A DNA stretch of 64,000 nt from Jeotgalibacillus soli (GCF_000829435.1 NZ_JXRP01000006.1:310001-374000); one strand, 5' to 3'. Positions 35,032 through 45,015 are shown, counted from the first letter of the stretch. Translations and numbers: made by a program. Notes: generated by a model from the sequence alone, not told the origin.

Positions 35032-35274
35032 ATGGACATGAAAAAATGGATGCAAGTTGGTGCCGCAGGTATTTTAAGCTTTGGTGTATTAGCAGCTTGT
35101 GGAGATGATATGGAGGAACCGGTGGATGACGCGGATATTGATATGAATGAAGAAGCTCCGATAGATCAAAATGATGATGGGATGGAGAATAATGACACAA
35201 CAGATGATACGACAGACGACAATACTGATGCAGAAGATGAAGCGGACATGGAAGACGAAGATAGTGAATCGTAA
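35032..35274 (+). CDS. Small, highly acidic lipoprotein
   Basis: Predicted lipoprotein of 80 residues: signal KKWMQVGAAGILSFGVLAAC with lipobox LAAC, then about 58 residues almost free of basic amino acids and rich in Asp and Glu with DDTTDDNTDAEDEAD. The mature part looks disordered and strongly negative at the outer face of the membrane. RBS GAAAGGAAAA. Function unknown; cation binding or wall interaction is only a guess. The 290 nt before it are AT-rich, with a possible SigB-like GTTTAG / GGGAAA pair near 34,935-34,960. Confidence 0.75.
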   Translation: MDMKKWMQVGAAGILSFGVLAACGDDMEEPVDDADIDMNEEAPIDQNDDGMENNDTTDDTTDDNTDAEDEADMEDEDSES

Positions 35275-35289
35275 CAGAATAAAACCTAT

Positions 35290-35335
35290 AGAGGCTCACT
35301 CATAATTATGATTTTATGGGGAGTCTCTTTTTTAT
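35290..35335 (+). terminator. Terminator after the acidic lipoprotein
   Basis: AGAGGCTC (35290-35297) pairs with GAGTCTCT (35321-35328) with one G-T, followed by TTTTTTAT. Confidence 0.7.
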
Positions 35336-35342
35336 TTAGCTA

Positions 35343-35445
35343 CGTTAAAGTCCATTGTTGATTTTTACACGGCGTTGATTGTAAAGTAAGACGCGAGACT
35401 CCTGTGTGCTGAAGCGGAAATCAACAGACACGTTTAACAAAGCCT
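35343..35445. repeat. Dispersed intergenic repeat, full copy
   Basis: Left end GTTAAAGTCCATTGTTGATT and right end AATCAACAGACACGTTTAAC form imperfect inverted ends; the middle has ACGCGAGACTCCTGTGTGC. Very similar to 31,749-31,849. Confidence 0.8.
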
Positions 35446-35559
35446 TTTATTTGAAGAGAGATCATCATGAGCAGATGGAGTACGCTGTCTGGAAGATCTC
35501 TTTTTATTATAAAAGGCTGTTCTGCTATGATATAGTTTTACATAAGGAGTGTGAATAAT

Positions 35560-36159
35560 ATGAAAAAACTGTTACTAACAGGATTTGAGCCATTTTTGAA
35601 GTTTGCAATAAACCCTACAATGGAGATTGTAAAGGCGCTTGATGGACAAGAGATAAATGGTTATACCATCGTTGGCCGTATTATGAGTGTGGATTTTGCT
35701 GCTTCTGGTAAGGAAATTCTTAATTATTATGAAGAAGTTCAGCCGGATGCTGTTATTTCTCTAGGCTTGGCTGGTGGACGCGCAAATATTTCACCCGAGA
35801 GAATCGCGATAAACTGCAATGAAGGAGAGGTTGATAATAACGGCTACTCACCTTCTGGAGAAAAAATTATTGAGACCGGACCAGACGGACTTTTTACTAC
35901 GCTGCCCATTCAAGACATGGTGGAACGAATGAAGGAAGCAGGTTTTCCTGCTAAGATTTCGAATACTGCAGGCACCTATTTATGCAATCATGTAATGTAC
36001 CAAATGCTTTATAGGCTGCAGCAGGAAAAAAGAGAAATTCCTGCAGGGTTTATACATATCCCAGCTTCGCATGCTCTTGCAATCGATTTTGGCAAAATTC
36101 CAAGCTGGTCTCAAAATGACCTGAATATGGCTGTGAAAGAAGCCATTCACGCTTTATAA
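35560..36159 (+). CDS. pcp: Pyroglutamyl-peptidase I
   Basis: Cysteine peptidase of 199 residues removing N-terminal pyroglutamate. The triad is visible: Glu in SPERIAIN, Cys in NTAGTYLCNHVMY and His in FIHIPASH. The N-terminus LLTGFEPF is typical. ATG 35560 is chosen over GTG 35551, which abuts the RBS AAGGAG (35544-35549). Monocistronic, ends with a strong hairpin at 36,167-36,206. Confidence 0.95.
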   Translation: MKKLLLTGFEPFLKFAINPTMEIVKALDGQEINGYTIVGRIMSVDFAASGKEILNYYEEVQPDAVISLGLAGGRANISPERIAINCNEGEVDNNGYSPSGEKIIETGPDGLFTTLPIQDMVERMKEAGFPAKISNTAGTYLCNHVMYQMLYRLQQEKREIPAGFIHIPASHALAIDFGKIPSWSQNDLNMAVKEAIHAL

Positions 36160-36166
36160 GAAGCTT

Positions 36167-36206
36167 CTTGTTGTCCATCTATCATTGAAGATAGATGGAC
36201 AACAAG
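36167..36206. terminator. Perfect 17-bp hairpin after pcp
   Basis: CTTGTTGTCCATCTATC (36167-36183) and its exact complement (36190-36206) enclose a 6-nt loop. There is no T run on either side, so it may be a processing or stabilising hairpin and not a classical terminator. Confidence 0.55.
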
Positions 36207-36329
36207 CTGTTCTATTGTGCTGAAGAGTGATGCCAAGCGCATATTGACGATCTATGCAGTCATTTTGACTCGCATTTCCATCCCCCTGTGCTTGCAGCGT
36301 CAATGGTTTCTATAAGCCCTAACGTTCTG

Positions 36330-36515
36330 CTACATATTGTTTTCTCTGTTCTTTAAATTATCTATTCTTTTCTTTGCCAGCTGCAATTGCTGTTCAACGT
36401 AATCCAAAGATCGAATAAAGTCTTCTTGATCTTTTTTGCATCGAAGGGACAATGTCTGATCAAGTTTATTAATCAGCTTATTTAACATCGAAGTCCTGAC
36501 TATCCTTCTTCTCAT
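36330..36515 (-). CDS. Small coiled-coil protein, 61 residues, unknown
   Basis: Reverse-strand ORF with AGGAGGG 7 nt before its ATG (36515). The product starts Arg-rich (RRRIVRT) and continues as heptad-like helix (LNKLINKLDQTLSLRCKK, then FIRSLDYVEQQLQLAKKRIDN). The strong RBS and coding character support it, but I recognise no family. Confidence 0.6.
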   Translation of the reverse strand: MRRRIVRTSMLNKLINKLDQTLSLRCKKDQEDFIRSLDYVEQQLQLAKKRIDNLKNRENNM

Positions 36516-36701
36516 CCGTTCACCCTCCTAATGGTTATTGGGCATATTCGGATCTCTAGCTGCAGGCTAACTGAGGTTTAATAAAAAGCACAATATAATC
36601 ATGTAATTCCCGCATTATGAAAGTTCAAACTATAGAGTTTTTTGTAAATCCAAGCGTGTAAATGAAAAAACAGATCTTGGATTAGTAAGATCGGCTTTTG
36701 A

Positions 36702-37841
36702 TTATAACGTTTTGCGCATCTTCAACCAAAAGGCTAATAATATAGCTGGAAATACCGAGATCCCCATTCCTAGGAAGGCCATACCAGAAGAAATGTCGTA
36801 TAAGTATCCCCCAACAAAAGTGAGCAAAGCAGCACTTAATCCCATACCAAGTGAAGCATAGACGCCTTGAGCGGTTGGAATCAGCTCTTTGTCGACAACT
36901 CGATATAAATAACGAATAAAGGCATAGTGTGCAAGGCCAAATGTGATCGAGTGAAAAGCTTGCGTGATCATAAAGATCCAAAGGGATGGAAAAAGTCCAA
37001 TTAAAACCCATCGAATGACCGAGCCAATCCCGGCGATAACAAACATAGAAGAAATAGGCGTGTTTTTTAGTAAACGGTCTGCTAAGGCGAAGAAGAGAAT
37101 TTCAGATAATACAGCTATATTTAAAATAAAGCCAATATAAAAACTGGAAACCCCAAGCTCCTGCAAGTATAAGAAACCATAATTATAGTAAGAGGCGTGT
37201 GCACCTTGAATAATAATACATATACTCATGACAATAGCAAAACCCGGCGTTGCTAAAACGGCTCGATACGTGCCGTTTTGGTTACTTACACGCTCGTGCA
37301 GCACATCGGGGGATCGTCTAAATGAGGCTAAAATAATCAGTCCACTCCCAATCAGCATCATTGTCAAAATAGAGGACTCAGACCAAATTGCAGTTGTGAT
37401 CCCAATTAGAATTAAGCCTGTTGTATAACCGATGGATCCCCATGAACGGCTTCGCCCATAGTGTATTTGGTGCGTTCTCATTAATAGCGAAGCGTTGCTT
37501 TCCATTAGCGGCAGCATATTTGGATAAAACAAACTAAAGAGAATCATGACGATTAATAGTCCTATAAAAGAATCAATTGGTATAAATAATAATAGTAGTC
37601 CTGTTGAAACGACCGGTAAGATCTTCATTAACTGAGCTAAGCTAAACCGTTTACTTAAGGCCGGAAAAAAGAATAGAGTAGAAAAGGAGCGTGCAATCAT
37701 ACCTGCTGCAATGATTGAGCTAGCTGCTGCAACGGTAAGCTCTTTTTCTGAGACAAGCCATGCCGTCCAATAGGGGATAAAAATCCCCCAGGTGAAAAAG
37801 AAGGTAAAAAAATTGGTTGATAACCAAGTTTGGTGCTTCAC
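36702..37841 (-). CDS. MFS transporter, PPP / YwbF-like family
   Basis: Twelve-helix permease of 379 residues of the MFS_1-like (3-phenylpropionate permease, nucleoside-type) group. The N-terminus FFFTWGIFIPYWTAWL and the loop RSRSWGSIGYTTGLILIG match that group. Start is GTG 37841, 9 nt after GGAG; no nearby ATG is in frame. Substrate not predictable. Monocistronic. Confidence 0.8.
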   Translation of the reverse strand: MKHQTWLSTNFFTFFFTWGIFIPYWTAWLVSEKELTVAAASSIIAAGMIARSFSTLFFFPALSKRFSLAQLMKILPVVSTGLLLLFIPIDSFIGLLIVMILFSLFYPNMLPLMESNASLLMRTHQIHYGRSRSWGSIGYTTGLILIGITTAIWSESSILTMMLIGSGLIILASFRRSPDVLHERVSNQNGTYRAVLATPGFAIVMSICIIIQGAHASYYNYGFLYLQELGVSSFYIGFILNIAVLSEILFFALADRLLKNTPISSMFVIAGIGSVIRWVLIGLFPSLWIFMITQAFHSITFGLAHYAFIRYLYRVVDKELIPTAQGVYASLGMGLSAALLTFVGGYLYDISSGMAFLGMGISVFPAILLAFWLKMRKTL

Positions 37842-38033
37842 GATGTATCACTCCATAACTGCGTTCGTCTTGTAACCGTTCCCTAGTATACCAGAAATAA
37901 GGAAACCACACTAAAAAACGTATAAATAGGATTTAAAGCTTCGTATTAAACTGCTGCAGTTTGTGATAGATCACTGGTAGATGTGAAATATCAGTGAAAA
38001 GCTTGCTCCTAATGAAACCGTCCTTAATCATAT

Positions 38034-38066
38034 AAAAAAGCTGCACCTGTTTAGGAGCAGCTTCTA
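38034..38066 (-). terminator. Terminator of the ohr gene
   Basis: On the reverse strand AAGCTGC and GCAGCTT arms enclose TCCTAAACAGGT and are followed by a T run. Confidence 0.75.
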
Positions 38067-38086
38067 ATGTTATATTCCAACTGTAT

Positions 38087-38503
38087 TTATTCTGCAGTTA
38101 CACTTAATGCGACTTCAATGTTTCCGCGAGTGGCTTTTGAATAAGGGCAGAAGTCATGCGCTTTTCCTACAAGCTCTTCAGCTTCTTCTTGGCTGACCCC
38201 GCTTATTTTGACTTCAAGTTTTGCAGAGATTTTAAATCCGTTATCTTCAGGATCTTTCTCCAGGCTTACATGAGCTGTTGTTTCAGAAGAAATATCTTTT
38301 TTTGCATTTTTGGCCATGAGGTTAAGTGCACCATCAAAGCATGATGCATAACCAGCAGCAAATAGTTGCTCAGGGTTTGATTTCCCTTCCGTACTTTGTC
38401 CACTACCTGGCATAGCGAGATCTAATTGAATCACATCATCGGATGATCTTACATGTCCATTACGTCCACCTTTTGCGGTTGCTGCTGATGTTAAAATTGC
38501 CAT
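38087..38503 (-). CDS. Organic hydroperoxide resistance protein (Ohr/OsmC family)
   Basis: Thiol peroxidase of 138 residues that reduces organic hydroperoxides. The two redox cysteines are in AAGYASCFDGAL and HDFCPYSKATRGNI, and the N-terminus ILTSAATAKGGRNGHVRSSD is standard for Ohr. The frame extends 11 codons further up, but the start at 38503 has GAGGAG before it and matches homologues. It is transcribed from the reverse promoter at 38,560-38,588. No OhrR gene is adjacent. Confidence 0.92.
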   Translation of the reverse strand: MAILTSAATAKGGRNGHVRSSDDVIQLDLAMPGSGQSTEGKSNPEQLFAAGYASCFDGALNLMAKNAKKDISSETTAHVSLEKDPEDNGFKISAKLEVKISGVSQEEAEELVGKAHDFCPYSKATRGNIEVALSVTAE

Positions 38504-38559
38504 TCTCTCATCTCCTCTTTCGATTGTGGATAGCAAGCAAATCTAAATGCTTCCTATTC

Positions 38560-38588
38560 AGTATATTGTGACCAATAAGTAAATGCAA
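38560..38588 (-). promoter_or_regulatory. SigmaA-type promoter of ohr
   Basis: On the reverse strand TTGCAT (38588-38583), a 17-nt spacer and TATACT (38565-38560), giving a leader of about 50 nt. Confidence 0.55.
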
Positions 38589-38809
38589 GCGATGCAAACT
38601 ATTGTATATATTCTCATTTTCGGTTCATGATAAACATGTGAAAAGGCTTATTGTTGTTAGAAAAGATAAGGATTGCGATGCAATAACTGAAATGGCAACA
38701 ATAGCATTGACAAAGACGAAGTTAGATTATGTTGAGAAAGACTTGGAAGCGCTTTATGATGTGGATAAGAAAGTTGCTTTACATTATAAAGCGATGAGGA
38801 GGAAACAAA

Positions 38810-40261
38810 ATGCAAGAGGCAACCACTACTGAAAAATCAGGGATTCGAGCGAGAGTACAGCGTTTCGGATCGTTTTTAAGCGGCATGATCATGCCGAATA
38901 TCGGTGCATTCATTGCATGGGGATTAATTACAGCTTTATTTATTCCGACGGGCTGGTGGCCAAATGAAAGATTAGCCGAGCTTGTGGGGCCAATGATCAC
39001 CTATCTATTGCCTCTGCTAATCGGTTTTACTGGTGGACGAATGGTTTTTGGAATTCGAGGCGGAGTCGTTGGGGCAGTTGCGACGATGGGGGTAATTGTA
39101 GGGGCAGACATTCCGATGTTCCTTGGCGCAATGGTAATGGGGCCGCTTGGCGGTTACGTTATCAAGAAGATTGATGAAGCTTTAGATGGACATATCCCAC
39201 AAGGGTTTGAAATGCTCATTAATAATTTCACAGCTGGAATTTCAGCTGCAGCTTTAGCTATTGTAGGCTTGCTTGGAGTAGGTCCGGTCGTACTTGGATT
39301 AACTGGATTATTATCTTCAGGTGTAGAAGCTTTAGTAAATGCGGGACTTTTACCATTATTAAGCCTTTTCATTGAACCGGGGAAAGTTTTATTCTTGAAT
39401 AACGCAATTAATCAAGGGATTCTTACACCGCTCGGGGCTGAACAGGCAGCTGATGCGGGTAAATCCATTCTTTTCTTACTGGAAACAAACCCTGGTCCTG
39501 GACTTGGGATCCTATTAGCTTATATGATATTTGGCAAGGGCATGGCTAGACAATCTGCTCCTGGTGCTACAATTATTCACTTCTTTGGGGGGATTCACGA
39601 AATTTACTTCCCTTACATTTTAATGAAACCAGTACTGTTACTTGCAGTTATTGCTGGTGGCGCGAGTGGTATTTTTACATTCTCACTATTCGATGCAGGT
39701 TTGCGTTCGGTACCATCTCCTGGAAGCATCATTGCTTTGTTGGCGTTAACACCTCAAGGTAACTTTGCAGGAGTTATTTTAGGTGTATTAGTCGCAACCA
39801 TTGTGTCGTTTGTCATCGCATCTTTATTCCTTCGTTTGTCAAAAGCATCTGATGAAGAAGATCTAGGTGAAGCAACGGCTAAGATGGAAGCGATGAAAGG
39901 GAAGAAAAGTCAAGCATCTGCTCACCTTTCAGCAGCGTCTTCGGGAACGGCAATAACTGAAAAGAGCCAAGAAATTACGAAAGAAAACGTTCGGAAAATC
40001 ATCTTTGCTTGTGATGCCGGTATGGGGTCAAGTGCAATGGGAGCTTCTTTGCTCAAAAATAAAATGAAAAAAGAAGGTCTATCTTTTGATGTATCGAATA
40101 CAGCGATCAATCAAATTCCAGATGATGCTGACTTAGTTATAACACATAAAGATTTAACAGAACGTGCAAAAGCGAAGAAGCCTGATGCGATTCACGTATC
40201 TGTCGAAAACTTTTTAAGCAGCCCAAAATATGATGAAATCATTCAGGACTTGAAAAAATAA
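38810..40261 (+). CDS. mtlA: Mannitol PTS transporter, EIICB component (MtlA)
   Basis: Mannitol permease of 483 residues. The membrane EIIC domain covers about 1-345 (start RVQRFGSFLSGMIMPNIGAFIAWG, substrate motif GGIHEIYFPYILMKP), then an Ala/Ser linker and the EIIB domain with the phosphocysteine loop IIFACDAGMGSSAMGAS. The EIIA domain is separate (mtlF). RBS GAGGAGGAAAC. A cre-like TTGGAAGCGCTTTAT lies at about 38,744-38,758 upstream, fitting catabolite repression. Confidence 0.95.
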   Translation: MQEATTTEKSGIRARVQRFGSFLSGMIMPNIGAFIAWGLITALFIPTGWWPNERLAELVGPMITYLLPLLIGFTGGRMVFGIRGGVVGAVATMGVIVGADIPMFLGAMVMGPLGGYVIKKIDEALDGHIPQGFEMLINNFTAGISAAALAIVGLLGVGPVVLGLTGLLSSGVEALVNAGLLPLLSLFIEPGKVLFLNNAINQGILTPLGAEQAADAGKSILFLLETNPGPGLGILLAYMIFGKGMARQSAPGATIIHFFGGIHEIYFPYILMKPVLLLAVIAGGASGIFTFSLFDAGLRSVPSPGSIIALLALTPQGNFAGVILGVLVATIVSFVIASLFLRLSKASDEEDLGEATAKMEAMKGKKSQASAHLSAASSGTAITEKSQEITKENVRKIIFACDAGMGSSAMGASLLKNKMKKEGLSFDVSNTAINQIPDDADLVITHKDLTERAKAKKPDAIHVSVENFLSSPKYDEIIQDLKK

Positions 40262-40285
40262 AAGTGGACGGAGGTGCTGGAGCCA

Positions 40286-42391
40286 ATGGACTATATTTCT
40301 GCTCGTGAACGAAAAATAATCGAGTGGCTGTTACGGACCCAGCACCAGTTCACAACTATTCGAGAACTTGCTGATGCGTTGGATGTCAGTTCGAGAACGA
40401 TCCATCGTGAGTTAAAAAAGGTGGAGAGTGCTTTAGCTGAATATGATGTGCAGCTGGAGAAACAATCAGGAACAGGTATTCGAATTAGAGGTACATCCAG
40501 TAATTTGCAACGTCTTGATGACGCATTGCAAGGGGTGAAGGAGCATGACTTACAGCAGGAAGAACGCCTGGTCGTGCTTCTTCATTATTTAATACGTCAT
40601 GATTCACCTGTGAAAACTGCTTTGCTTGTACGTGTATTAAATGTTGCTACGGCAACGCTTATGCAGGATTTGGATAAGCTGTCAGAGCAAATCAAGCCCT
40701 ATGGACTTTCCATTTTGCGTAAAAGAGGGTATGGAATCGAGTTAGTCGGGTCAGAAAGAGAAAGAAGAAAAGCACTGGCAAATTTAATGATTGAGCAGAT
40801 GGATACATCCTCTCTCTATTCAATGGTAGATGAGCATTTTATTTATCCGGGTATGATGGATGACAAGGTGGCTGGAGTCGTTGACCGTGAGCTGTTAATT
40901 CAAGTTGAGCGGCTTATTATGGATGAAGTAAAGGATCTGCCCTACACAATTGCAGATAGTGCGTATTTGGCACTTGTGATACATATTTCGCTGGCGATCC
41001 AGCGCATAAAAGCGGGAGAACGGATCGAACTGGATCCTTCGGTAAGTGAAGAATTGAGCCAAACGGTGGAATACGCAGTAGCAGAATCTCTTGCACGTTC
41101 TTTATCAGAGGAATTTGAACTAAGCATACCAAAAGAAGAGGTAGGTTATATTACGATCCATCTAAGAGGAGCTAAAAGAAGAGAGCAGCTATCTGTCGTG
41201 AGTGAAGAAATGACAGAATGGTCATTCCTTGTTCAACAGCTTATTCAACAGGTAGGACAGCGGGTAGACGTTGATTTTTCAGAGGATCACTCCTTATTTG
41301 AAGGACTGATTGCACACCTGGAGCCAGCTATTCACCGAGCGGAAGAAGGAACCCATGCCTTCAATCCGCTTAAAGAGTCCATTAAAGAAGATTATCCAAT
41401 CTTATTCAACACAGTTAAGGAGACATTACATTCTTTATTTCCTAACTTGAATTTTTCAGACGGGGAGCTTGCATTTTTGGTGCTTCATTTTGCTTCATCA
41501 CTGGAGATTCGAAAAGAAAAAGTAGTTATTTCGGCTTTAGTTGTATGCTCGAGCGGCATTGGTACATCAAAAATGCTGGCAAGTCGTTTAAAAAAAGAAT
41601 TTCCGGAAATAACAAAGATTACACTTGCATCGCTCCATGAAGCGAAATCACTTTCAGCTCAGCGATATGACCTAATCATGTCTACTGTTGGATTAGTTGA
41701 TATTGAACAGGAGTATCTTCTTGTAAGTCCGCTGTTGCCAAGCAATGAAGTAGAAAAGGTCAAGCGATATATTCAGCTTCAAATGCCTTTAATTACAAAG
41801 AAAAAGGGATATGTCACAAAAGAGCAGGAGCTACCCGGGGAATCGATCGCCTCTTCATTAGAAGAGTTTCAACGAGTGATCACAATTATGCTTCAACTGC
41901 TAAACAAGTTCACGATTATCAAGCTGGAAAACGATTTAACAGAGCAGGAGCTCCTGCAATTAGCAGATCAATTCAGCATAGAAAAAGGTGTCATTACATC
42001 ACCTGGGGTTGTGGCTAATCATTTAAAGGAACGTGAGGAGCTTGGAGGACTCGGAATCCCAGGTACTGGGCTCGCATTATACCATTGCCGATCAGCAGAC
42101 ATAACAGAGCCGCTCTTTATGATCATTCAACTGGCTTCTCCGGTTGAGGTCAAATCAATGGACCAGCAGCATATTCAGATGAAGCGAATGCTATTGCTTC
42201 TCGCACCGGATGAAATGCATGGTGATGGTTTTGAATTGATGAGCATCATTAGTGCATCAATTATTGAAGATGACAAACAGCTTGCCATCTATACAAATGG
42301 AGAGAAAGACGAAATTCATCGTTTGCTGGAACAAAAATACTATCAATTTATACGGAAAAAACTAAATTCATTTTTGGAGGGACCACAATGA
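40286..42391 (+). CDS. mtlR: Mannitol operon activator MtlR (BglG/PRD type)
   Basis: PTS-controlled activator of 701 residues: N-terminal helix-turn-helix ([33 protein letters not shown]), two PRD domains with conserved His in [22 protein letters not shown] and [11 protein letters not shown], an EIIB-like domain with Cys in [17 protein letters not shown], and a C-terminal EIIA-like domain ([14 protein letters not shown]). Phosphorylation by HPr and by the mannitol EIIs sets its activity. ATG 40286 is chosen over GTG 40274, which lies in the RBS. Its stop overlaps mtlF (ATGA). Confidence 0.93.
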   Translation: MDYISARERKIIEWLLRTQHQFTTIRELADALDVSSRTIHRELKKVESALAEYDVQLEKQSGTGIRIRGTSSNLQRLDDALQGVKEHDLQQEERLVVLLHYLIRHDSPVKTALLVRVLNVATATLMQDLDKLSEQIKPYGLSILRKRGYGIELVGSERERRKALANLMIEQMDTSSLYSMVDEHFIYPGMMDDKVAGVVDRELLIQVERLIMDEVKDLPYTIADSAYLALVIHISLAIQRIKAGERIELDPSVSEELSQTVEYAVAESLARSLSEEFELSIPKEEVGYITIHLRGAKRREQLSVVSEEMTEWSFLVQQLIQQVGQRVDVDFSEDHSLFEGLIAHLEPAIHRAEEGTHAFNPLKESIKEDYPILFNTVKETLHSLFPNLNFSDGELAFLVLHFASSLEIRKEKVVISALVVCSSGIGTSKMLASRLKKEFPEITKITLASLHEAKSLSAQRYDLIMSTVGLVDIEQEYLLVSPLLPSNEVEKVKRYIQLQMPLITKKKGYVTKEQELPGESIASSLEEFQRVITIMLQLLNKFTIIKLENDLTEQELLQLADQFSIEKGVITSPGVVANHLKEREELGGLGIPGTGLALYHCRSADITEPLFMIIQLASPVEVKSMDQQHIQMKRMLLLLAPDEMHGDGFELMSIISASIIEDDKQLAIYTNGEKDEIHRLLEQKYYQFIRKKLNSFLEGPQ

Positions 42392-42819
42392 GTACACTAT
42401 TCAAACCAGAAAATATCATCCTAAATGCAAAGCTAAATTCGAAAACAGAAGCCATTGAGCAAGCTGGAAAAATTTTAGTCGAGCAAGGATATGTAACGCC
42501 AACTTATATTGACAAAATGAAGGAACGAGAGGAATTGACTTCAACATTTATGGGGAACTTTGTCGCCATTCCACATGGTACAGATGAAGCCAAGATAGAG
42601 GTGCTTTCTTCCGGTTTATCCTTGCTGCAGGTTCCAGAAGGCGTTGAATTCAATGGAGAAACAGTTAAGCTTGTTATTGGGATTGCAGGAAAAGATGGTG
42701 AACATCTGGAGCTGCTATCTAAAATTGCGATCGTTTGTTCAGAAATCGAAAATGTAGAAAAGCTTGTTGCAGCCAACAGTGCAGAAGAAATTATTCGTCT
42801 TTTTGAGGAGGCTGAATAA
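42388..42819 (+). CDS. mtlF: Mannitol PTS EIIA component (MtlF)
   Basis: EIIA of 143 residues that passes phosphate from HPr to the MtlA EIIB domain. The active His is in [12 protein letters not shown]. Start ATG overlaps the mtlR stop by 4 nt behind TTGGAGGGACCACA; its own stop overlaps the mtlD start (TAATG). Confidence 0.95.
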   Translation: MSTLFKPENIILNAKLNSKTEAIEQAGKILVEQGYVTPTYIDKMKEREELTSTFMGNFVAIPHGTDEAKIEVLSSGLSLLQVPEGVEFNGETVKLVIGIAGKDGEHLELLSKIAIVCSEIENVEKLVAANSAEEIIRLFEEAE

Positions 42820-43973
42820 TGAAGCAGGCCGTCCATTTTGGAGCAGGCAATATCGGCAGGGGGTTTATCGGTGCGATTCTTTCAAAAGCAGGCTATCAGG
42901 TAACCTTTGTCGATGTTAATAAAGCTGTTATTGATGAATTGAATGAAAAAGGTTCTTATACTGTGCAGATCGCTTCAGCAGAGCAGGCTTCCTTTGTTGT
43001 AGAAAATGTATCCGGTATTCACAGCAGCAGTGAACACGAACGTTTAAATGAAACAATTGCTAAGGCTTCTTTAATTACAGCCTCAGTGGGTCCTAATATT
43101 CTGACGCATATTGCAAAGGATATTGCCGCTGGTTTAGCTTATGCTGAAGAACAATCAATGCTTAAAGAGCTGAATGTAGTTGCTTGTGAAAATATGATCC
43201 AGGCAACAGATTTTTTACGCGGTGAAATTGAAGGGCATTTAAATGATACGATTAAAGAACGCGTTCTCAGTAAAGTTGGTTTCCCAAACTCTGCAGTCGA
43301 TCGAATCGTGCCGATTCAGCATCATGATGACTTGCTAACCGTTCAAGTAGAGCCATTCTTTGAATGGGTCGTTGAGGAGCCTTCTTGGAAAGGAAGCATT
43401 CCTAATATGGAGGGTGTTCAATTCGTTGAGGATCTTTCACCCTTTATCGAGAGAAAGCTTTTAACGGTTAATACCGGACACGCCGCGATTGCTTATATTG
43501 GATTGCAGGAAGGCTACGTGACAGTTGATAGAGCGATGGAAAACGCAGCAATAAAGGAAAAAGTAGAGCAAGTATTATCCGAGACAAGTGAATTTCTTGT
43601 AGGGAAATATGAATTGGATCCGGAGCAGCATAAAGCATATGTAAATAAAATTATTAGTCGTTTTGAAAATCCGTATCTTTCTGATGAACTTTCAAGGGTA
43701 GGAAGATCACCGCTTAGAAAGCTAAGTGCCAAAGAAAGATTGGTCTATCCAGCTCGTGCATTGATGGAACAGGGGAGAGAACCCAATGCACTTATTGATA
43801 CAATAGCGGCCGCTCTTCATTTTAAAAATGAAGAGGATCAGGAAGCAATAGCACTACAAGCCGCGATTGAAGAACATGGTGTGAAAAAAGCATTTGCGGA
43901 TGCGGCAGACTTACCAGAAGATGATGTGCTCGTTGTAGCCGTAGTAAGGAAGTATGCAGCTGCTGTAAGGTAA
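42819..43973 (+). CDS. mtlD: Mannitol-1-phosphate 5-dehydrogenase (MtlD)
   Basis: NAD-dependent dehydrogenase of 384 residues oxidising mannitol 1-phosphate to fructose 6-phosphate. HFGAGNIGRGFIG is the nucleotide-binding start; VNTGHAAIAYIG with catalytic Lys/Asn/His region (KLLTVNTGHA) is complete. Last gene of the mtl operon, closed by a perfect terminator. Confidence 0.96.
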   Translation: MKQAVHFGAGNIGRGFIGAILSKAGYQVTFVDVNKAVIDELNEKGSYTVQIASAEQASFVVENVSGIHSSSEHERLNETIAKASLITASVGPNILTHIAKDIAAGLAYAEEQSMLKELNVVACENMIQATDFLRGEIEGHLNDTIKERVLSKVGFPNSAVDRIVPIQHHDDLLTVQVEPFFEWVVEEPSWKGSIPNMEGVQFVEDLSPFIERKLLTVNTGHAAIAYIGLQEGYVTVDRAMENAAIKEKVEQVLSETSEFLVGKYELDPEQHKAYVNKIISRFENPYLSDELSRVGRSPLRKLSAKERLVYPARALMEQGREPNALIDTIAAALHFKNEEDQEAIALQAAIEEHGVKKAFADAADLPEDDVLVVAVVRKYAAAVR

Positions 43974-43987
43974 AGATAATTATAAAG

Positions 43988-44038
43988 AAAGCCTCTGCTA
44001 GTTCTGCGTAATGCAGAACTAGCAGAGGCTTTCGTTTT
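43988..44038 (+). terminator. Terminator of the mtl operon
   Basis: AAAGCCTCTGCTAGTTCTGC (43988-44007) and its exact complement (44013-44032), loop GTAAT, then TCGTTTTAT. Confidence 0.92.
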
Positions 44039-44142
44039 ATTTATTAAACTCCTAGTAGTGATGCTGTAACTTTTTTTGATAGAATGGAGTCTAAGTATAA
44101 AAAGTTATTTGGTTAGTGAATGGAAGAAGGAGCTTATTCAGA

Positions 44143-45012
44143 ATGGAAAATCAGCGATTATTTTTAAATAAAAAGAAAAGCAGAAAAGGCCTGTGGATTA
44201 CCTTATCTATTGTATTGATCATCGTTGCAGGGGGAGCAGTTGGTGCATTAGGTTTTTATAATTGGTCCTTCAATCAGGCAGTACATGGCGTTACATCATT
44301 GGTTCAAAATCAGTTTAGTGGGTCAGGGAACGATCAGGACACTGTCGGGATAGAGAACAGGGAAGAAGAAGCGGATCAGGAGGTCGAAGAAGAAGCCGCT
44401 TCTGCGGATGGCAGTGTAACGGCAGAAGAAGGAAACAGCACCCATTCATCTTCACTAGAGCCAGAGGAGCTATTAACACCAGAGACAGTTACAGAACCCA
44501 CCTATGTTCAAGGTGTATTAATTGCCAATAAACAATACCCGCTTCCAATAGACTATGCGCCAGGTGTAGATCCTGAAGCAAATGAGGCGTTTGAGCGTAT
44601 GCAGTTCGCTGCAAGAGAGATTGGAATTGAACTTGTTGCTTTTAGCACATTCCGCTCGTATGAATATCAAGATGAGCTGTATCATCGTTATGTTGAGAAG
44701 CATGGTCAGGAGGAAGCGGATCGCTTTAGTTCTAAACCAGGTTATTCAGAACACCAAACCGGATTAGGCTTTGATATCGGGGAGGAAGGTCAGGAGCAAT
44801 ATTGGGCTGAGGACAGCTTTAAAGATACAGAAGCAGCTAAATGGTTGGCAGAAGATGCCCATCATTACGGATTTATTCTCAGATATCCACCAGGTAAAGA
44901 GGAAATCACAGGGTATCAATATGAATCCTGGCATTTTAGATACTTAGGGGTAGAGCTTGCCACAAAGGTTCATGCAAGTGGATTGACATTAGAAGAGTAT
45001 TTAGGAATTTAA
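44143..45012 (+). CDS. D-Ala-D-Ala carboxypeptidase, VanY/LdcB family (M15B)
   Basis: Membrane-anchored peptidase of 289 residues: basic start KKKSRKGLW, one transmembrane helix at about 20-42, an acidic Glu/Ser-rich linker (to about 125), then the VanY domain with the zinc set SKPGYSEHQTGLGFDIG and ESWHFRYLG. It trims peptidoglycan stem peptides outside the membrane. ATG 44143 is chosen over GTG 44116 because AAGGAG (44127-44132) precedes it. Confidence 0.92.
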   Translation: MENQRLFLNKKKSRKGLWITLSIVLIIVAGGAVGALGFYNWSFNQAVHGVTSLVQNQFSGSGNDQDTVGIENREEEADQEVEEEAASADGSVTAEEGNSTHSSSLEPEELLTPETVTEPTYVQGVLIANKQYPLPIDYAPGVDPEANEAFERMQFAAREIGIELVAFSTFRSYEYQDELYHRYVEKHGQEEADRFSSKPGYSEHQTGLGFDIGEEGQEQYWAEDSFKDTEAAKWLAEDAHHYGFILRYPPGKEEITGYQYESWHFRYLGVELATKVHASGLTLEEYLGI

Positions 45013-45015
45013 TAT

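Noticed and set aside
35030-35299. 89-residue reverse frame opposite the acidic lipoprotein
   Set aside because: His/Tyr/Leu-rich shadow of the Asp/Glu codons on the other strand; the lipoprotein frame has RBS and lipobox.
38602-38832. 76-residue frame upstream of and overlapping mtlA
   Set aside because: No ribosome binding site before its TTG start or the internal GTG, it runs into mtlA in another frame, and it covers the cre-like site and expected promoter. The text is protein-like, so a remnant is possible.
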